DNA of 64,000 nt from positions 282,499-346,498 of the forward strand of contig JAMPAI010000003.1 of NCBI GenBank assembly GCA_023667315.1, in the 5' to 3' direction. This DNA is from Ruminococcus flavefaciens (GTDB taxonomy: Bacteria; Bacteroidota; Bacteroidia; Bacteroidales; P3). This document shows positions 28,491 to 43,539 of the stretch, one piece after another. The notes below the pieces were generated by a model. The model was given only the letters and a program-made list of their open reading frames with translations. It searched no databases and was not told the origin of the DNA. A program made the translations under genes and the position numbers. Every line of letters starts with the position of its first letter. Position 1 is the stretch's first letter.

Positions 28491-28526
28491 TGTGCTACGA
28501 AAATACTGTATTAGTTTCGTAGTACA
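28491..28526. promoter_or_regulatory. putative operator of the ABC-GntR operon
   Basis: TGTGCTACGAAA (28491-28502) and TTTCGTAGTACA (28515-28526) form an inverted repeat with 11 of 12 positions paired and a 12-base spacer. It lies immediately downstream of the -7 box, over the expected transcription start, where a bound GntR protein would block initiation. Confidence 0.65.
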
Positions 28527-28529
28527 CCG

Positions 28530-28560
28530 CAAAGGTATGTTAAGTTTTTGAATCGGCAAG
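28530..28560 (-). promoter_or_regulatory. promoter of the ABC-GntR operon
   Basis: The minus strand reads CTTG (28557-28560), a 19-base spacer and TACCTTTG (28530-28537), one mismatch from consensus. Confidence 0.6.
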
Positions 28561-28728
28561 CCTTTTTTGAAAAAAAATTTTTTTGATGCTTTTGAAATGG
28601 TCTTTTTGTTGGTATAAATTGGTTGTAATCTGTATATTGTGTGGTTATGAAAATTTTTCTTGGAAAACATTTTTTGTATGAAACTTCGATAAATCCGCAA
28701 AACGGGATTATATAAGAAAACAGTCGAT

Positions 28729-30279
28729 ATGATTGCGAGAACGTACGGAGCGGCCATCGTGGGCATCGATGCCATGATAATACGGGTGGAAACCAGTGTG
28801 GAGACTGGCGTCAACTTCATGTTGGTGGGCTTGCCCGATGTGGCGGTGAAGGAAAGCCATTACCGTATAGCCACGGCTTTGGCGCATTGCGGCTACAAGG
28901 TTCCGGTAAAGAAGATAGTCATCAATATGGCACCGGCCGATCTGCGCAAGGAGGGCACGGCCTACGACCTTACGCTGGCCATGGGAATCCTTGCCGCTTC
29001 CGGGCAATTGAGCCGGAATGGCGCCGAATGCAAGGAGATAGAGGACTATCTGATTATGGGCGAACTTTCGCTAGACGGCAGCCTGCGTCCCATCAAGGGC
29101 GTGCTGCCGTTCGCGATAGAAGCCCGCAAGCAAGGCTTCAAAGGCTTGATACTGCCGATGAAAAACGCACCCGAAGCCGCCATGGTGGGTGGGATTCCCG
29201 TTTATGGGTCGGAGAATCTCGGGCAGGTGGTGCGTTTTTTCAGAGGCGAGGCCGGCTTGCAGGCCTTCGAACCGGAAAAGGACGGAGCAAAAGAAATGGA
29301 AGCGGCGGGGGAGGAACCCGATTTCTGTGATGTAAAGGGGCAGGCGTTCTGCAAGCGCGCCTTGGAGATAACCGCCGCCGGCGGGCACAACATACTGCTG
29401 ATAGGCCCGCCGGGTTCGGGCAAGACCATGCTGGCGCGGCGCTTGCCGGGCATCCTGCCGCCGCTTACCGTAGAGGAAGCCTTGGAGACCACCAAGATCT
29501 ATTCGGTGGCGGGCAAACTGGTGGCCTCCGACCGCCTGATACGTTCCCGCCCGTTCCGCGACCCGCACCACACGGTGAGTTATGCGGCGCTGGTGGGCGG
29601 CGGCTCCTTTCCGCAGCCGGGCGAGATCTCGCTGGCACACAACGGGGTGCTGTTCTTAGATGAACTGCCCGAATTTGCGCGCGCCACGCTCGAGGTGCTG
29701 CGGCAGCCATTGGAAGACCGCAAGATAAGCATCTGCCGCGCCAAGATGCGGGTGGAATATCCGGCGGGCTTCATGCTGGTGGCCTCGATGAATCCCTGCC
29801 CCTGCGGGTATTACGGTTCGCCCGACACACCCTGCACCTGCAGGCCGCCGGCGGTGGAACGCTATATGAACAAGGTCTCGGGACCCTTGCTGGACCGTAT
29901 GGATCTGCACGTGCAGGTGTTGCCCGTGCCCTACAAGGAACTGGCCTCGGCCTCGAGCGGGGAGCCGAGCGCGGTGATCCGCGGACGGGTGCTCAAGGCG
30001 CGGCAGATACAGCAGGCGCGCTTCGCGGGCTTGAACCTGTTCTGCAACGCCCAGATGTCGGTGCGGCAGATAGCCCGTTTCTGCGCGCTTGAAAAAGACT
30101 CGGGCAACCTGCTGAAGACCGCCATGAGCCAGTACGGGCTGTCGGCGCGCACCTACCACCGTATCCTGAAGGTGGCGCGCACCATCGCGGATCTGGCAGG
30201 CGCGGAAAAGATAGGCATCGAACACGTGGGGGAGGCCCTGCACTACCGCTGCATAGACCGCGCCGACTACGGCCGGTAG
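28729..30279 (+). CDS. comM: ComM/YifB-family Mg chelatase-like ATPase
   Basis: ComM is a hexameric AAA+ branch-migration helicase promoting integration of DNA in natural transformation. The 516-residue protein shows the N-terminal Lon-like domain (VGLPDVAVKESHYRI, INMAPADLRKEG), Walker A GPPGSGKTML, the Mg-chelatase block FRDPHHTVSYAALVGGG, Walker B GVLFLDELPEF, and a C-terminal CxC / CTC cluster (NPCPCGYYGSP, CTC) of the family. The start ATG follows an AT-rich intergenic region divergent from the ABC operon. Confidence 0.93.
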   Translation: MIARTYGAAIVGIDAMIIRVETSVETGVNFMLVGLPDVAVKESHYRIATALAHCGYKVPVKKIVINMAPADLRKEGTAYDLTLAMGILAASGQLSRNGAECKEIEDYLIMGELSLDGSLRPIKGVLPFAIEARKQGFKGLILPMKNAPEAAMVGGIPVYGSENLGQVVRFFRGEAGLQAFEPEKDGAKEMEAAGEEPDFCDVKGQAFCKRALEITAAGGHNILLIGPPGSGKTMLARRLPGILPPLTVEEALETTKIYSVAGKLVASDRLIRSRPFRDPHHTVSYAALVGGGSFPQPGEISLAHNGVLFLDELPEFARATLEVLRQPLEDRKISICRAKMRVEYPAGFMLVASMNPCPCGYYGSPDTPCTCRPPAVERYMNKVSGPLLDRMDLHVQVLPVPYKELASASSGEPSAVIRGRVLKARQIQQARFAGLNLFCNAQMSVRQIARFCALEKDSGNLLKTAMSQYGLSARTYHRILKVARTIADLAGAEKIGIEHVGEALHYRCIDRADYGR

Positions 30280-30358
30280 GCTTCTGTCGGGGCGCGGCGG
30301 CCTTCGGTGGGGAACCAACGCCAAAATGTTGTACATTCGCGGCCTTATTAAACAGACT

Positions 30359-32909
<2,551 letters not shown>

Positions 32910-32955
32910 GAATCATTTTTCCGCAGTATAAATGTTCGATAGAAATAATAAAACG

Positions 32956-34962
32956 ATGAAAAGACTGTTTTCGTTTTGCCTCTTGTTCGTGTTGGGCATG
33001 ACAGGATTGAACGCGCAGAAGATTAACGACGACTCCATCTTGCTGATCGTGGGTTCGGACACGACCACGCGCGGCGAGTTCTACAAGAACTATACGCAGA
33101 ACGCCGTGCAGGGCAGGAAGATTTCCACGAAAGCCGAGCTGGAGAACTACCTGCAGCTGTATATCAACTTCAGGCTGAAGGTGGAAGCGGCCAAGGATGC
33201 CGGTTACGATACCATCAAGCTCTTGCAGGACGAGTTGCAGAACTATCGGGCGCAATTTGCCAAACCGTACCTTTCCGATCAGGAGTTGGCGGAAGATTTA
33301 TATGAGGAAGCTTATCATCATATGCGTTACAATATGGGGGCACGGCATATCTTGATTGCGGTGAACAGATACGACAAGCCGGCCGATACATTGGCGGCGT
33401 ACAAAAAGTGTCTGGAAATTCGCAATCAGTTGATGGATGGTGCTGATTTTTGCGATATGGTAATCCGTTATTCGTCGGAATACCGTCGTCCCAAAGGACC
33501 TTTCGTACCCCAGAAAACAGGCTATGAAGGTCGTTTGCCTTATATTACGGGCATGAGTATGGTTTATCCGTTCGAACAGGCCTTGTACGGTCTCAAGTCG
33601 GGAGAAATTTCCATGCCGGTGAGAACCCGTTACGGATATCACCTGATTCAGTTGTTGGATAAACGTCCCGCCTTGGGCAAGGTTACCTTTCTGCATATCA
33701 TGGCAATGAATCGACCGGGAGACACCACGCAGAAGGCATTGAACCGGATGAAAATGGTGTACGATAGTTTGCAGGCCGGCGGGAATTTCTATGATTTGGC
33801 GAGCCGTTATTCGGACGACCGTTCTTCGGCTTCCCGTGGTGGTGAAGTGACGTTGACGAAGTTAGACAGGATGTATCCTGAGGTGATAGAACAGTTGTTT
33901 TCCTTGAAAGAAGGAGAATATACCCGGCCTTTCCCTTCCCGTTTGGGTTGGCATATCGTGAAATTGGTGAGCAAGGCTGGTATTGAAGACTACAGTAGTG
34001 CACGTGCGGCTATCATGTACACGTTTGACAATGATCCGGAACGTGGCATGATGCCTGTGGAAGCCCAGCAGAAGGACTTACTGAAGGATGCCAAGTGGAA
34101 ACTCAATCAGAATGTTTGGAAAGAAGTACTCAAATGGCTTCCCGATACTGTGTATGGCGATAAATTGCCTAAGGATTCAATGGACAATCCGGTATTGTTT
34201 GGTAAGACACTTTTGGTTTATGAGGGTAAGGATGTTCCGGTTTGGAGTTTTATTAAGTTGGCGCGATTGAATTCTCGTCGTGATGTTATCGTAGATGTGA
34301 AAATGTGGGCGGACGATATGTTTAAAACTTTTTTGGGAACACGGGCCACTATTCATGAAATGTCGGTGCTGGAGCAGAAATATCCCGATTTCGCCGCCAT
34401 GATGAAGGAATACCGCGACGGCATCTATCTGTTCGATATCAACAACCACAGGGTGTGGGGCAAGGCCGTTGACGATACGGTAGGCCAGCAGGCCTATTAC
34501 GATGAGCATAAGTCCAAGTACTTCTCGCCGGCCAAGGCCATCGCCACCGTGTTCACCTATAATGTGGCGAAAATCGATACCAAGAAGGTGCGCGCGCTGA
34601 TGCAGAAAGCCTACAAGGGGCATTGGACGTTCGAAAGGTTGAAGGCCGAGGCCGTCGATATGTTCGGCGAAAGCAATATCCGGGTGGACTCCATGGCATA
34701 TCTGAAAGGCAAGAATTATTTCGTGGACAAGGTGGAATGGAAACCGGGCCTTTCGGGCGACTTGATTTCCGGTACGGATTCCAAGGCGTTCGTATGGATC
34801 CACGATGTGATCGAACCTCGCCAGTATTCGTTGGAAGAAGTGAAGGGTACGGTGATTACCGATTACCAGGGATATCTGGAAGACGAGTGGATTAAAGAAT
34901 TGAAAAATACCTACAAGGTAACCTTGAACAAAGATGTTTTTGAAAGCTTGCTTCCGCGCTAA
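32956..34962 (+). CDS. periplasmic parvulin-type peptidyl-prolyl isomerase (PpiC/SurA-like)
   Basis: The 668-residue secreted protein (signal peptide ending LNAQ) carries two parvulin-type domains: one starting ARHILIAVNRYD (about residue 130), the second at KVTFLHIMAMNRPGDTTQ (about 245) with GGEVTLTKLDRMYPEVIEQLF. A SurA-like helical N terminus precedes them. It probably assists outer-membrane protein folding. It heads a run with a lipoprotein, SurA and MoxR genes. Base composition inside the gene is not uniform: about 33.29-34.36 kb is clearly AT-richer than the ends, suggesting a mosaic origin. Confidence 0.88.
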   Translation: MKRLFSFCLLFVLGMTGLNAQKINDDSILLIVGSDTTTRGEFYKNYTQNAVQGRKISTKAELENYLQLYINFRLKVEAAKDAGYDTIKLLQDELQNYRAQFAKPYLSDQELAEDLYEEAYHHMRYNMGARHILIAVNRYDKPADTLAAYKKCLEIRNQLMDGADFCDMVIRYSSEYRRPKGPFVPQKTGYEGRLPYITGMSMVYPFEQALYGLKSGEISMPVRTRYGYHLIQLLDKRPALGKVTFLHIMAMNRPGDTTQKALNRMKMVYDSLQAGGNFYDLASRYSDDRSSASRGGEVTLTKLDRMYPEVIEQLFSLKEGEYTRPFPSRLGWHIVKLVSKAGIEDYSSARAAIMYTFDNDPERGMMPVEAQQKDLLKDAKWKLNQNVWKEVLKWLPDTVYGDKLPKDSMDNPVLFGKTLLVYEGKDVPVWSFIKLARLNSRRDVIVDVKMWADDMFKTFLGTRATIHEMSVLEQKYPDFAAMMKEYRDGIYLFDINNHRVWGKAVDDTVGQQAYYDEHKSKYFSPAKAIATVFTYNVAKIDTKKVRALMQKAYKGHWTFERLKAEAVDMFGESNIRVDSMAYLKGKNYFVDKVEWKPGLSGDLISGTDSKAFVWIHDVIEPRQYSLEEVKGTVITDYQGYLEDEWIKELKNTYKVTLNKDVFESLLPR

Positions 34963-35815
34963 ACGTTTTGGATGGGTTTTGATTGCCCTGTGTGCCGTGT
35001 CGGCCGTTTCCTGCCAGTTCCGCAAGGGGGTTCCTTTCGATGCGGTGGCCAGGGTGGGGAATGAATACCTTACGGCTGTGGAGTTGAACCGGATGATGCC
35101 CGAAGGAATCCTTCCCACCGACAGCGCCGACGTGGCGCAGAAAAAGGTGTCGGCCTGGGTGGCCCGTCAGGTGTTGTTGGAAAAGGCTCGCCTGAACCTG
35201 GACGAACTGGAGGCGGACATCGAGGAACAGATATCCCAGTATCGGGAATCGCTGTTGATTTTCCTGTACGAGAACAAAATTACCCAGCAGTTGCTCGACA
35301 CGGTGGTGTCCGACAAGGAGATAGAAGACTACTACAAGGCGAACCAGTCGCAATTCGTGCTCAAGAGCAATATCGTGCGTCCCCGTTTCGTAAAGGTGAG
35401 CAAAACCGCCAAGGAATCGCAGCACATCAAGCGTGAGCTGTTCGCCGTGCCGTTCGAGGAAAGCAACCTGCATACATTGGTCGAGTTATGCCGCAAAAGC
35501 GCCGACAATTACTATCTGGACGACGAACGCTGGATTTTCTTCAACGATCTGTTGCGTGAGGTGCCCATTCAGACCTATAATCAGGAATCCTTCCTGAGAA
35601 ACAACCGCAACATCGAGGTGAACACCGGCGATTACTGGTATTACGTAACGATTGTCGATTTTAAGGTGCGGGACATGATTTCTCCCATTTCGTTCGAGAA
35701 AGACAGGATCCGCGCCATTATCCTCAACCAGCGCAAACGCGAGGTGCAGCGGGTTATGGAGGAGGATTTGCTGGAAAAGGCCTTGCGCTCCGGACAAATC
35801 GAATACTATTACTAG
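34934..35815 (+). CDS. lipoprotein with SurA-N-like helical domain, no isomerase domain
   Basis: The 293-residue product overlaps the end of the PpiC gene by 29 bases. It has a lipoprotein signal (AVSC, Cys27), a segment resembling the SurA/PpiC N-terminal chaperone domain (VARVGNEYLTAVELNRMMPEG, helices to about residue 150), and a mixed C-terminal part with no parvulin motif. Its position between two parvulin genes suggests a structural chaperone component of the same outer-membrane-biogenesis machinery. This is inferred from context. Confidence 0.7.
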   Translation: MFLKACFRAKRFGWVLIALCAVSAVSCQFRKGVPFDAVARVGNEYLTAVELNRMMPEGILPTDSADVAQKKVSAWVARQVLLEKARLNLDELEADIEEQISQYRESLLIFLYENKITQQLLDTVVSDKEIEDYYKANQSQFVLKSNIVRPRFVKVSKTAKESQHIKRELFAVPFEESNLHTLVELCRKSADNYYLDDERWIFFNDLLREVPIQTYNQESFLRNNRNIEVNTGDYWYYVTIVDFKVRDMISPISFEKDRIRAIILNQRKREVQRVMEEDLLEKALRSGQIEYYY

Positions 35816-35816
35816 C

Positions 35817-37336
35817 ATGAACGCGAGAAAACGCTTTTTATTTACGTTCTTGTCCTGCCTGCTTCCCCTTTCGTGCCTGTGGGCCGAAAACGCGGGATTT
35901 GCGGGTTTTGGCGGCGATACGCTTACGGATGAATTCAGGCGCGGCAAAAAGAGGAACCCCGACAACCGGGTCATGCCCATCGTGGATTCCTCGCTGCTGC
36001 AGTTTTCGGGTTCGGCGGGCAACGGCCCCATGAACCGGAACGATGTGCAAGGGGCGGAAGAAAATGTGGCGCAGGGAGGCTTTGTGGTGGATGAGATAGC
36101 CGCCGTTATCGGAACCAAGAAGGTAAAGCTCTCGGATGTGGAACGCTCTCTGGAGAATATGCGCGCCAGCGGCATGCCGGTTACCGAAGACTCGCGTTGC
36201 GAGGCCTTGGAGTCGCTCATGGTGTCGGCCCTTTACGAACTGCAGGCCGACGAAGACAGTATCCAGGTGGGCGAAGCCGAAGTGGAACAGGAACTGGAAG
36301 CCCGTTTGCGCTATTTTATCGAACAGATCGGTTCGCGCGAGAAACTGGAGGAATTTTACGGCAAGACCATCCTGCAGATAAAGGAGGAATACCGCGAGAT
36401 GATCCGCAAGGGCATCGTTTCCATGCGCATGGAGTCTAAGATTACCGAAGACATCAAGGTAACCCCCAGCGAGGTGAAGCGGTTCTACAACACCCTCGAC
36501 CGCGACAGCATCCCCTTAGTGCCGCTTAAGTTCGAGCTGCTGTATATCACCAAGAAACCCCTGGTGAGTCTGGAGGAACGCCAGATCGCGCGCCAGCGTC
36601 TGGAAGAAATCCGCGCGCGTATCGAGAAAGGCGAGCAGTTCAAGTCGTTGGCAGCCCTGTATTCGCAGGATCCAGGCTCGGCCAAACGCGGGGGCGATTT
36701 GGGTTACGGCGGCCGGGGCGACTGGACGAGCGAGTTCGAGTCGATGGCATTCAGCCAGCCGGTGGGCACGCTTTCGCCCGTGTTCGAGAGCCAGTTCGGG
36801 TTCCATATCCTGGAAGTGCTGGACCGCAAGGGCGAGATGGTCAAGGTGCGCCATATCCTGATCCGTCCGGAGGCCTCCGACATGGATCTGGTGCGCGCCC
36901 AGCGGGAACTGGATTCGGTGGCCAACCTGATCCGCGAGGGGGTGTTTACGTTCAAGGAAGCCGTGGCGCTCTTTTCGGACGAGGCCGGGGCGCAGGGCGA
37001 CGGGGTGTACCTGAGCCCGATGACCCACAAGCCCAACTATACCGCCGAAGAGCTGGAACCGATGGTGTTCCTTTCGATACAGAACATGGAGGAGGGCGAG
37101 AACACCAACGCGCTGCTCTACCAGACGCAGGACAACCAGCCCGCCTTCCGTATCTTCTACGTAAAGAAACGCGTTTCACCTCACCGTGCGGATATCCGTG
37201 CCGACTACGACCTTATCTACGAGATGGCCTTGTCCAAGGCCAAGGCGGACGCGATGAAGAAGTGGATGACCAACAAGATAGCCAACACCTATGTGCGGGT
37301 CATGGACCGCTATAAAAACTGCAAATTCACGTACCG

Positions 37337-37352
<16 letters not shown>
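35817..37352 (+). CDS. surA: SurA-like periplasmic chaperone/peptidyl-prolyl isomerase
   Basis: The 511-residue secreted protein has a signal peptide, a SurA N-terminal domain (VVDEIAAVIGTKKVKLSDVE onward, about residue 90) and parvulin domains: ARIEKGEQFKSLAALYSQDPGSAKRGGDLGYGGRGDW...FGFHILEVLDRKGE (about residues 260-345), then VKVRHILIRPEAS. It probably chaperones beta-barrel proteins on their way to the outer membrane. One base separates it from the lipoprotein gene and it overlaps moxR by 16 bases. Confidence 0.88.
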
Positions 37353-38314
<962 letters not shown>

Positions 38315-38375
38315 TCGAAAGATCTTAGAAAAAATCCGTGATGATGATTCGCGGACGTATCGTGCCGGAAGAGGT

Positions 38376-39143
38376 TTATCCTTTCAAGTTGGCGAAGCGT
38401 TCCATCGAGAGCTTGCGTCCCGTGACCGAGGCTTGCAATTGCAAGACCTGCGTGTGCATCGACAGGAGGCTGCCCGTAAAGAGACGGCCTGCCAGCGCGG
38501 GCTTCAATCCGCTCAGGATGCGGACACATTCGTGCGCCTGCATGGCCGCCACCCAGGCCGGGAGCGGGCCTATCACGCCTTTGGGCGCATCATCGGCCTT
38601 GCCCTCCGTTTCGGGAAAAAGGCAGCGGTAGGTGGTGGCGTCGTTATCCATATTGAACACCGCCACCTGTCCCGAATACTCGCAGATACTCCCATAGACA
38701 TAGGGAACACCTAAGCCCACGGCCAGGTCGTTCATCAGGTAGCGCGCCTTGGCGTTGTCGCTGCCGTCCACGATAATGTCGCAGCCACGGGCTATGGACA
38801 GCGCGTTCCCTTCGTTCAGGAATTCGGTATGGATCTCGAGCCGGGTCTCGGAATTGAGCGCATGCAGGCTCTGTTCCGCGCATTCGGCCTTGGACTGCCC
38901 GACCTGCGTTTCCCGATAAAGGATCTGCCGCTGCAGGTTGCTCAGCGAAACCGTATCCGCATCGGCCAGCACCAGTTTCCCCACGCCGGCGGCGCACAAT
39001 AAGGGCGCGATATGCCCGCCCAGGCCGCCCAGACCCACCAGTAAGGCCGTCTTTTGCCTGAGCCTTTCCTGATTCTCCTGAGTGAAGTCCGGCAAGATCA
39101 GATGCCGCGCGTATCGCTCCGTTGCCGTGTTATTTGGCGTCAT
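38376..39143 (-). CDS. thiF: ThiF/MoeB/HesA-family sulfur-carrier adenylyltransferase
   Basis: ThiF activates the C-terminal glycine of ThiS with ATP for thiazole synthesis. The product shows the nucleotide site LVGLGGLGGHIAPLL, DADTVSLSNLQRQILY and VDGSDNAKARYLMND. Of the usual zinc cysteines only Cys in YRCLFPE remains; the typical CPTC is absent, as in HesA-type members. The gene is last in the thiamin operon, overlapping thiH by 14 bases. Confidence 0.9.
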   Translation of the reverse strand: MTPNNTATERYARHLILPDFTQENQERLRQKTALLVGLGGLGGHIAPLLCAAGVGKLVLADADTVSLSNLQRQILYRETQVGQSKAECAEQSLHALNSETRLEIHTEFLNEGNALSIARGCDIIVDGSDNAKARYLMNDLAVGLGVPYVYGSICEYSGQVAVFNMDNDATTYRCLFPETEGKADDAPKGVIGPLPAWVAAMQAHECVRILSGLKPALAGRLFTGSLLSMHTQVLQLQASVTGRKLSMERFANLKG

Positions 39144-40269
39144 AGACCTTGTCCCAATCTTTCCAGACCACCTCGTAGCCCTGCGCCTCGATCATCTTCT
39201 TCATTTCCTCGGGCGAGCGGGTGTCGTTGGTGGCGAACTGCGCCGTTTCGGTGTCGGGGTGCGCGTAGCCCCCCGGGTCGGTCTGCGAACCGGCGCTGAT
39301 GGAGGTGATGCCGAGCGACACCATATGGTTGCGGAATTCGGGGCTTTCGCGCGTGGTCAGCGACATTTCCACATCATCGTCCAGGAGGCGGAAGGCCCAG
39401 ATCATCTGGGCGAACTCGCGGTCGCCCACCACGTGTTGCGGCTGGAACCCCTCGCCTTCGTGCGGCCGCATACGCGGGAATGCCACGCAGTATTTGGAAC
39501 GCCAGTAGGTCTTTTGCAGGTGCTTGAGGTGCAGCGCCATGCAGAAGGCCTCGATACGCCAGTCTTCCAGACCCAGCAGCGCGCCCAGGCCGATCTTGTT
39601 CACGTTGGCCGCGCCCAGACGGTCCTGGCTGTTGAGCCGCCAGGCGTAGTCGCGCTTCATGCCGGCCGGGTGGTAGAACCCGTAGCGTTCCTTGTTGTAG
39701 GTTTCCTGATACACATACACCGCGTGTAGGCCGCTCTTGCGCAGGCGCGCGTAGTCGGGCGTGTCCATGGGCTGCACCTCCAGCGAGATCTGTGCGAAAT
39801 GGGGCGCGACCAGCTGCATGGCGTGTTCAAGGTAGTCGATGCCCGCGATCTTGGGCGATTCGCCGGTAAGCAGCAGGATATGTTCATAGCCCATTTTCTT
39901 CAACACCGCGCATTCCTCCATAATCTGGGCATCGGTAAGCGTTACCCTATGGAACTTGTTCTCGTGGTTGAAGCCGCAGTAGATGCAGTGGTTGGTACAT
40001 TCATTGCTCAGATAGAGCGGAATGTAGAACTGTATGGTCTTGCCGAATTTCTTCTGGGTGGCGGTCCGGCTCAGCCCCGCCATCGTTTCCAGATACACAG
40101 GCCTGGAGGCGACGGGGCTTACAAGCGCCTTGAAATCCTCTAAGTCGAGTTCCCGGCCGGGTGTCTGTGCCTTTACCAGCGCGCGTTCCACATCGCGTTC
40201 GGTCTTGGCGTAGATGCTTTTGCCTATTTCGTCCCAGTTATAGTCTTTCAGTACTTCCGAGAATACCAT
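39130..40269 (-). CDS. thiH: 2-iminoacetate synthase
   Basis: ThiH is a radical SAM tyrosine lyase that makes dehydroglycine for the thiazole ring. The cluster motif is CTNHCIYCGF (Cys91, 95, 98); the barrel contains LLLTGESPKIAGIDYL and YQETYNKERYGFYHPAGMKRDYAWRL with DRLGAANVNKIGLGAL, and the C-terminal block has GSQTDPGGYAHPD. A HydG identity is less likely because the HydG C-terminal cysteine domain is missing. The 379-residue length is normal. Confidence 0.94.
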   Translation of the reverse strand: MVFSEVLKDYNWDEIGKSIYAKTERDVERALVKAQTPGRELDLEDFKALVSPVASRPVYLETMAGLSRTATQKKFGKTIQFYIPLYLSNECTNHCIYCGFNHENKFHRVTLTDAQIMEECAVLKKMGYEHILLLTGESPKIAGIDYLEHAMQLVAPHFAQISLEVQPMDTPDYARLRKSGLHAVYVYQETYNKERYGFYHPAGMKRDYAWRLNSQDRLGAANVNKIGLGALLGLEDWRIEAFCMALHLKHLQKTYWRSKYCVAFPRMRPHEGEGFQPQHVVGDREFAQMIWAFRLLDDDVEMSLTTRESPEFRNHMVSLGITSISAGSQTDPGGYAHPDTETAQFATNDTRSPEEMKKMIEAQGYEVVWKDWDKVYDAK

Positions 40270-40287
40270 TTCTTGCTCCTTTCCGAA

Positions 40288-42054
<1,767 letters not shown>

Positions 42055-42081
42055 TTATTCAGATGATAGATTGAAACGTCC

Positions 42082-42849
42082 TTAATTTAAAAACGAGGTG
42101 AGGGGGCTGCTGGCTTCGGCGGTGAAACCGGCTTCGGCGGGCTTGGCCTCGAACGCCATACGGCCCGATTCCACGGCCAGTTTAAAGGCCCGCGCCATGT
42201 TTACCGGATTGCCGGCCACGGCGGTGGCGGTGTTCAGCATCACCGCGTCCGCGCCCATTTCCATGGCTTCCGAGGCGTGCGATGGCCTTCCGATACCGGC
42301 GTCCACGATAACGGGAACGCGGCTCTGGCTGATGATGATTTGCAGCATGTCCTTGTTGCGGATACCCAGGTTTGTGCCGATGGGGGCGGCCAATGGCATC
42401 ACGGTGGCCACGCCTACTTCTTCCAGCAACTTGCAGAGCACAGGATCGGCCTGGATGTAGGGCAGCACCACGAAGCCCTGCTTTACCAGTTCTTCGGCGG
42501 CCTTAAGCGTTTCCACGGGGTCGGGCAGCAGGTATTTGGGGTCGGGATGAATCTCGAGCTTGACCCAGTTCGTGCCCAGGGCTTCCTTGGCCAGTTGCGC
42601 GGCCAGAACGGCTTCCTCGGCGGTACGCGCGCCCGAGGTGTTGGGCAGGAAGGTAACGCCGCAGTTGCGGATGTGCGCCATCATGTCGTCCTGTTCGTTG
42701 TTGGTGTCGATACGCTTGAGCGCGGCTGTCACCATTTCGGCGCCGGAAGCCTTGATGGCCTCTTCCATCACCTTGTTGGAACTGTACTTGCCCGTTCCCA
42801 TAATAAGCCGGGAGGTAAATTCCTTGCCGGCGATCACCAGATTGTCCAT
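42082..42849 (-). CDS. thiG: thiazole synthase
   Basis: ThiG condenses DXP, dehydroglycine and ThiS-thiocarboxylate to the thiazole phosphate. The (beta/alpha)8 protein shows [11 protein letters not shown] (with the Schiff-base lysine region further on at [10 protein letters not shown]), [27 protein letters not shown] and [27 protein letters not shown]. At 255 residues it is full length. Thirty bases separate it from thiC. Confidence 0.96.
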   Translation of the reverse strand: MDNLVIAGKEFTSRLIMGTGKYSSNKVMEEAIKASGAEMVTAALKRIDTNNEQDDMMAHIRNCGVTFLPNTSGARTAEEAVLAAQLAKEALGTNWVKLEIHPDPKYLLPDPVETLKAAEELVKQGFVVLPYIQADPVLCKLLEEVGVATVMPLAAPIGTNLGIRNKDMLQIIISQSRVPVIVDAGIGRPSHASEAMEMGADAVMLNTATAVAGNPVNMARAFKLAVESGRMAFEAKPAEAGFTAEASSPLTSFLN

Positions 42850-42888
42850 ATCTTGTATCTTTTTATTCTATTGTGCGTTGCCTCCGTG

Positions 42889-43539
42889 CTAAGCACCGAA
42901 GCAACGTAAAAACGCGGCGGCTTCCCCTTCGGGTTCCTCCGTGCTCAAAAGGGCGGAACTTACCGCGAGTCCGTCCACGCCGCAGGCCTTTAAACCGGCC
43001 GCGTCCCCGCTGCGTATGCCTCCGATGGCATAGACGGGCAGGGAAATTCCCGCGCTCCGGGCTTCGGCCATCAGGTTGCGGTAGCCATCCAAACCCAACA
43101 GGGGGCTCAGCCTTTCTTTGGTGGCGGTGAACCGGAAGGGACCCAGGCCGATATAGTCGCCGCCTTGTGCCGCGATGTCTTTCATATCCTGCAAGGTGTT
43201 GGCCGTGCCGCCGATGATGAAGCCTTCGCCCAAGATTTCGCGCGCCTGCCGTATCGGCATGTCGTGCTTGCCCAGGTGCACCCCGTCGGCCTGCAGGTCG
43301 GCGGCCAGTTCCACGCGGTCGTCGATAACGAACAGCGCCCCGTGTTCCCGGCAGAGTTCCTGCACTTGCCGGGCCGTTTGCCGCAGTTGTTCGGGTGGAA
43401 GTTCCTCCTTGCAGCGGAATTGTATCCAGCGGATCCCCAGGGAGAGCGCCTTCCGCGCCGATTCCACCAGCGAGAGCGTGGCAGATGCGTGGGTAATGAA
43501 CTGCAGTGCGGGCAGTGTTTTCAGCTTGCGGGAATTCAT
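42889..43539 (-). CDS. thiE: thiamin-phosphate synthase
   Basis: ThiE joins HMP-PP and thiazole phosphate into thiamin phosphate. Canonical motifs are all present: IQFRCKE (KE for substrate), LFVIDDRVELAADLQADGVHLGKHD, GGTANTLQDM, YIGLGPFRFTATKERLSP and VYAIGGIRSGDAAGLKACGVDG. The start overlaps the preceding gene in an ATGA. It is the more conserved of two ThiE-like proteins here. Confidence 0.94.
   Translation of the reverse strand: MNSRKLKTLPALQFITHASATLSLVESARKALSLGIRWIQFRCKEELPPEQLRQTARQVQELCREHGALFVIDDRVELAADLQADGVHLGKHDMPIRQAREILGEGFIIGGTANTLQDMKDIAAQGGDYIGLGPFRFTATKERLSPLLGLDGYRNLMAEARSAGISLPVYAIGGIRSGDAAGLKACGVDGLAVSSALLSTEEPEGEAAAFLRCFGA

Noticed and set aside
39130-40269. HydG instead of ThiH
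   Set aside because: The HydG C-terminal cluster-binding extension is missing and the gene is embedded in the thiamin operon.
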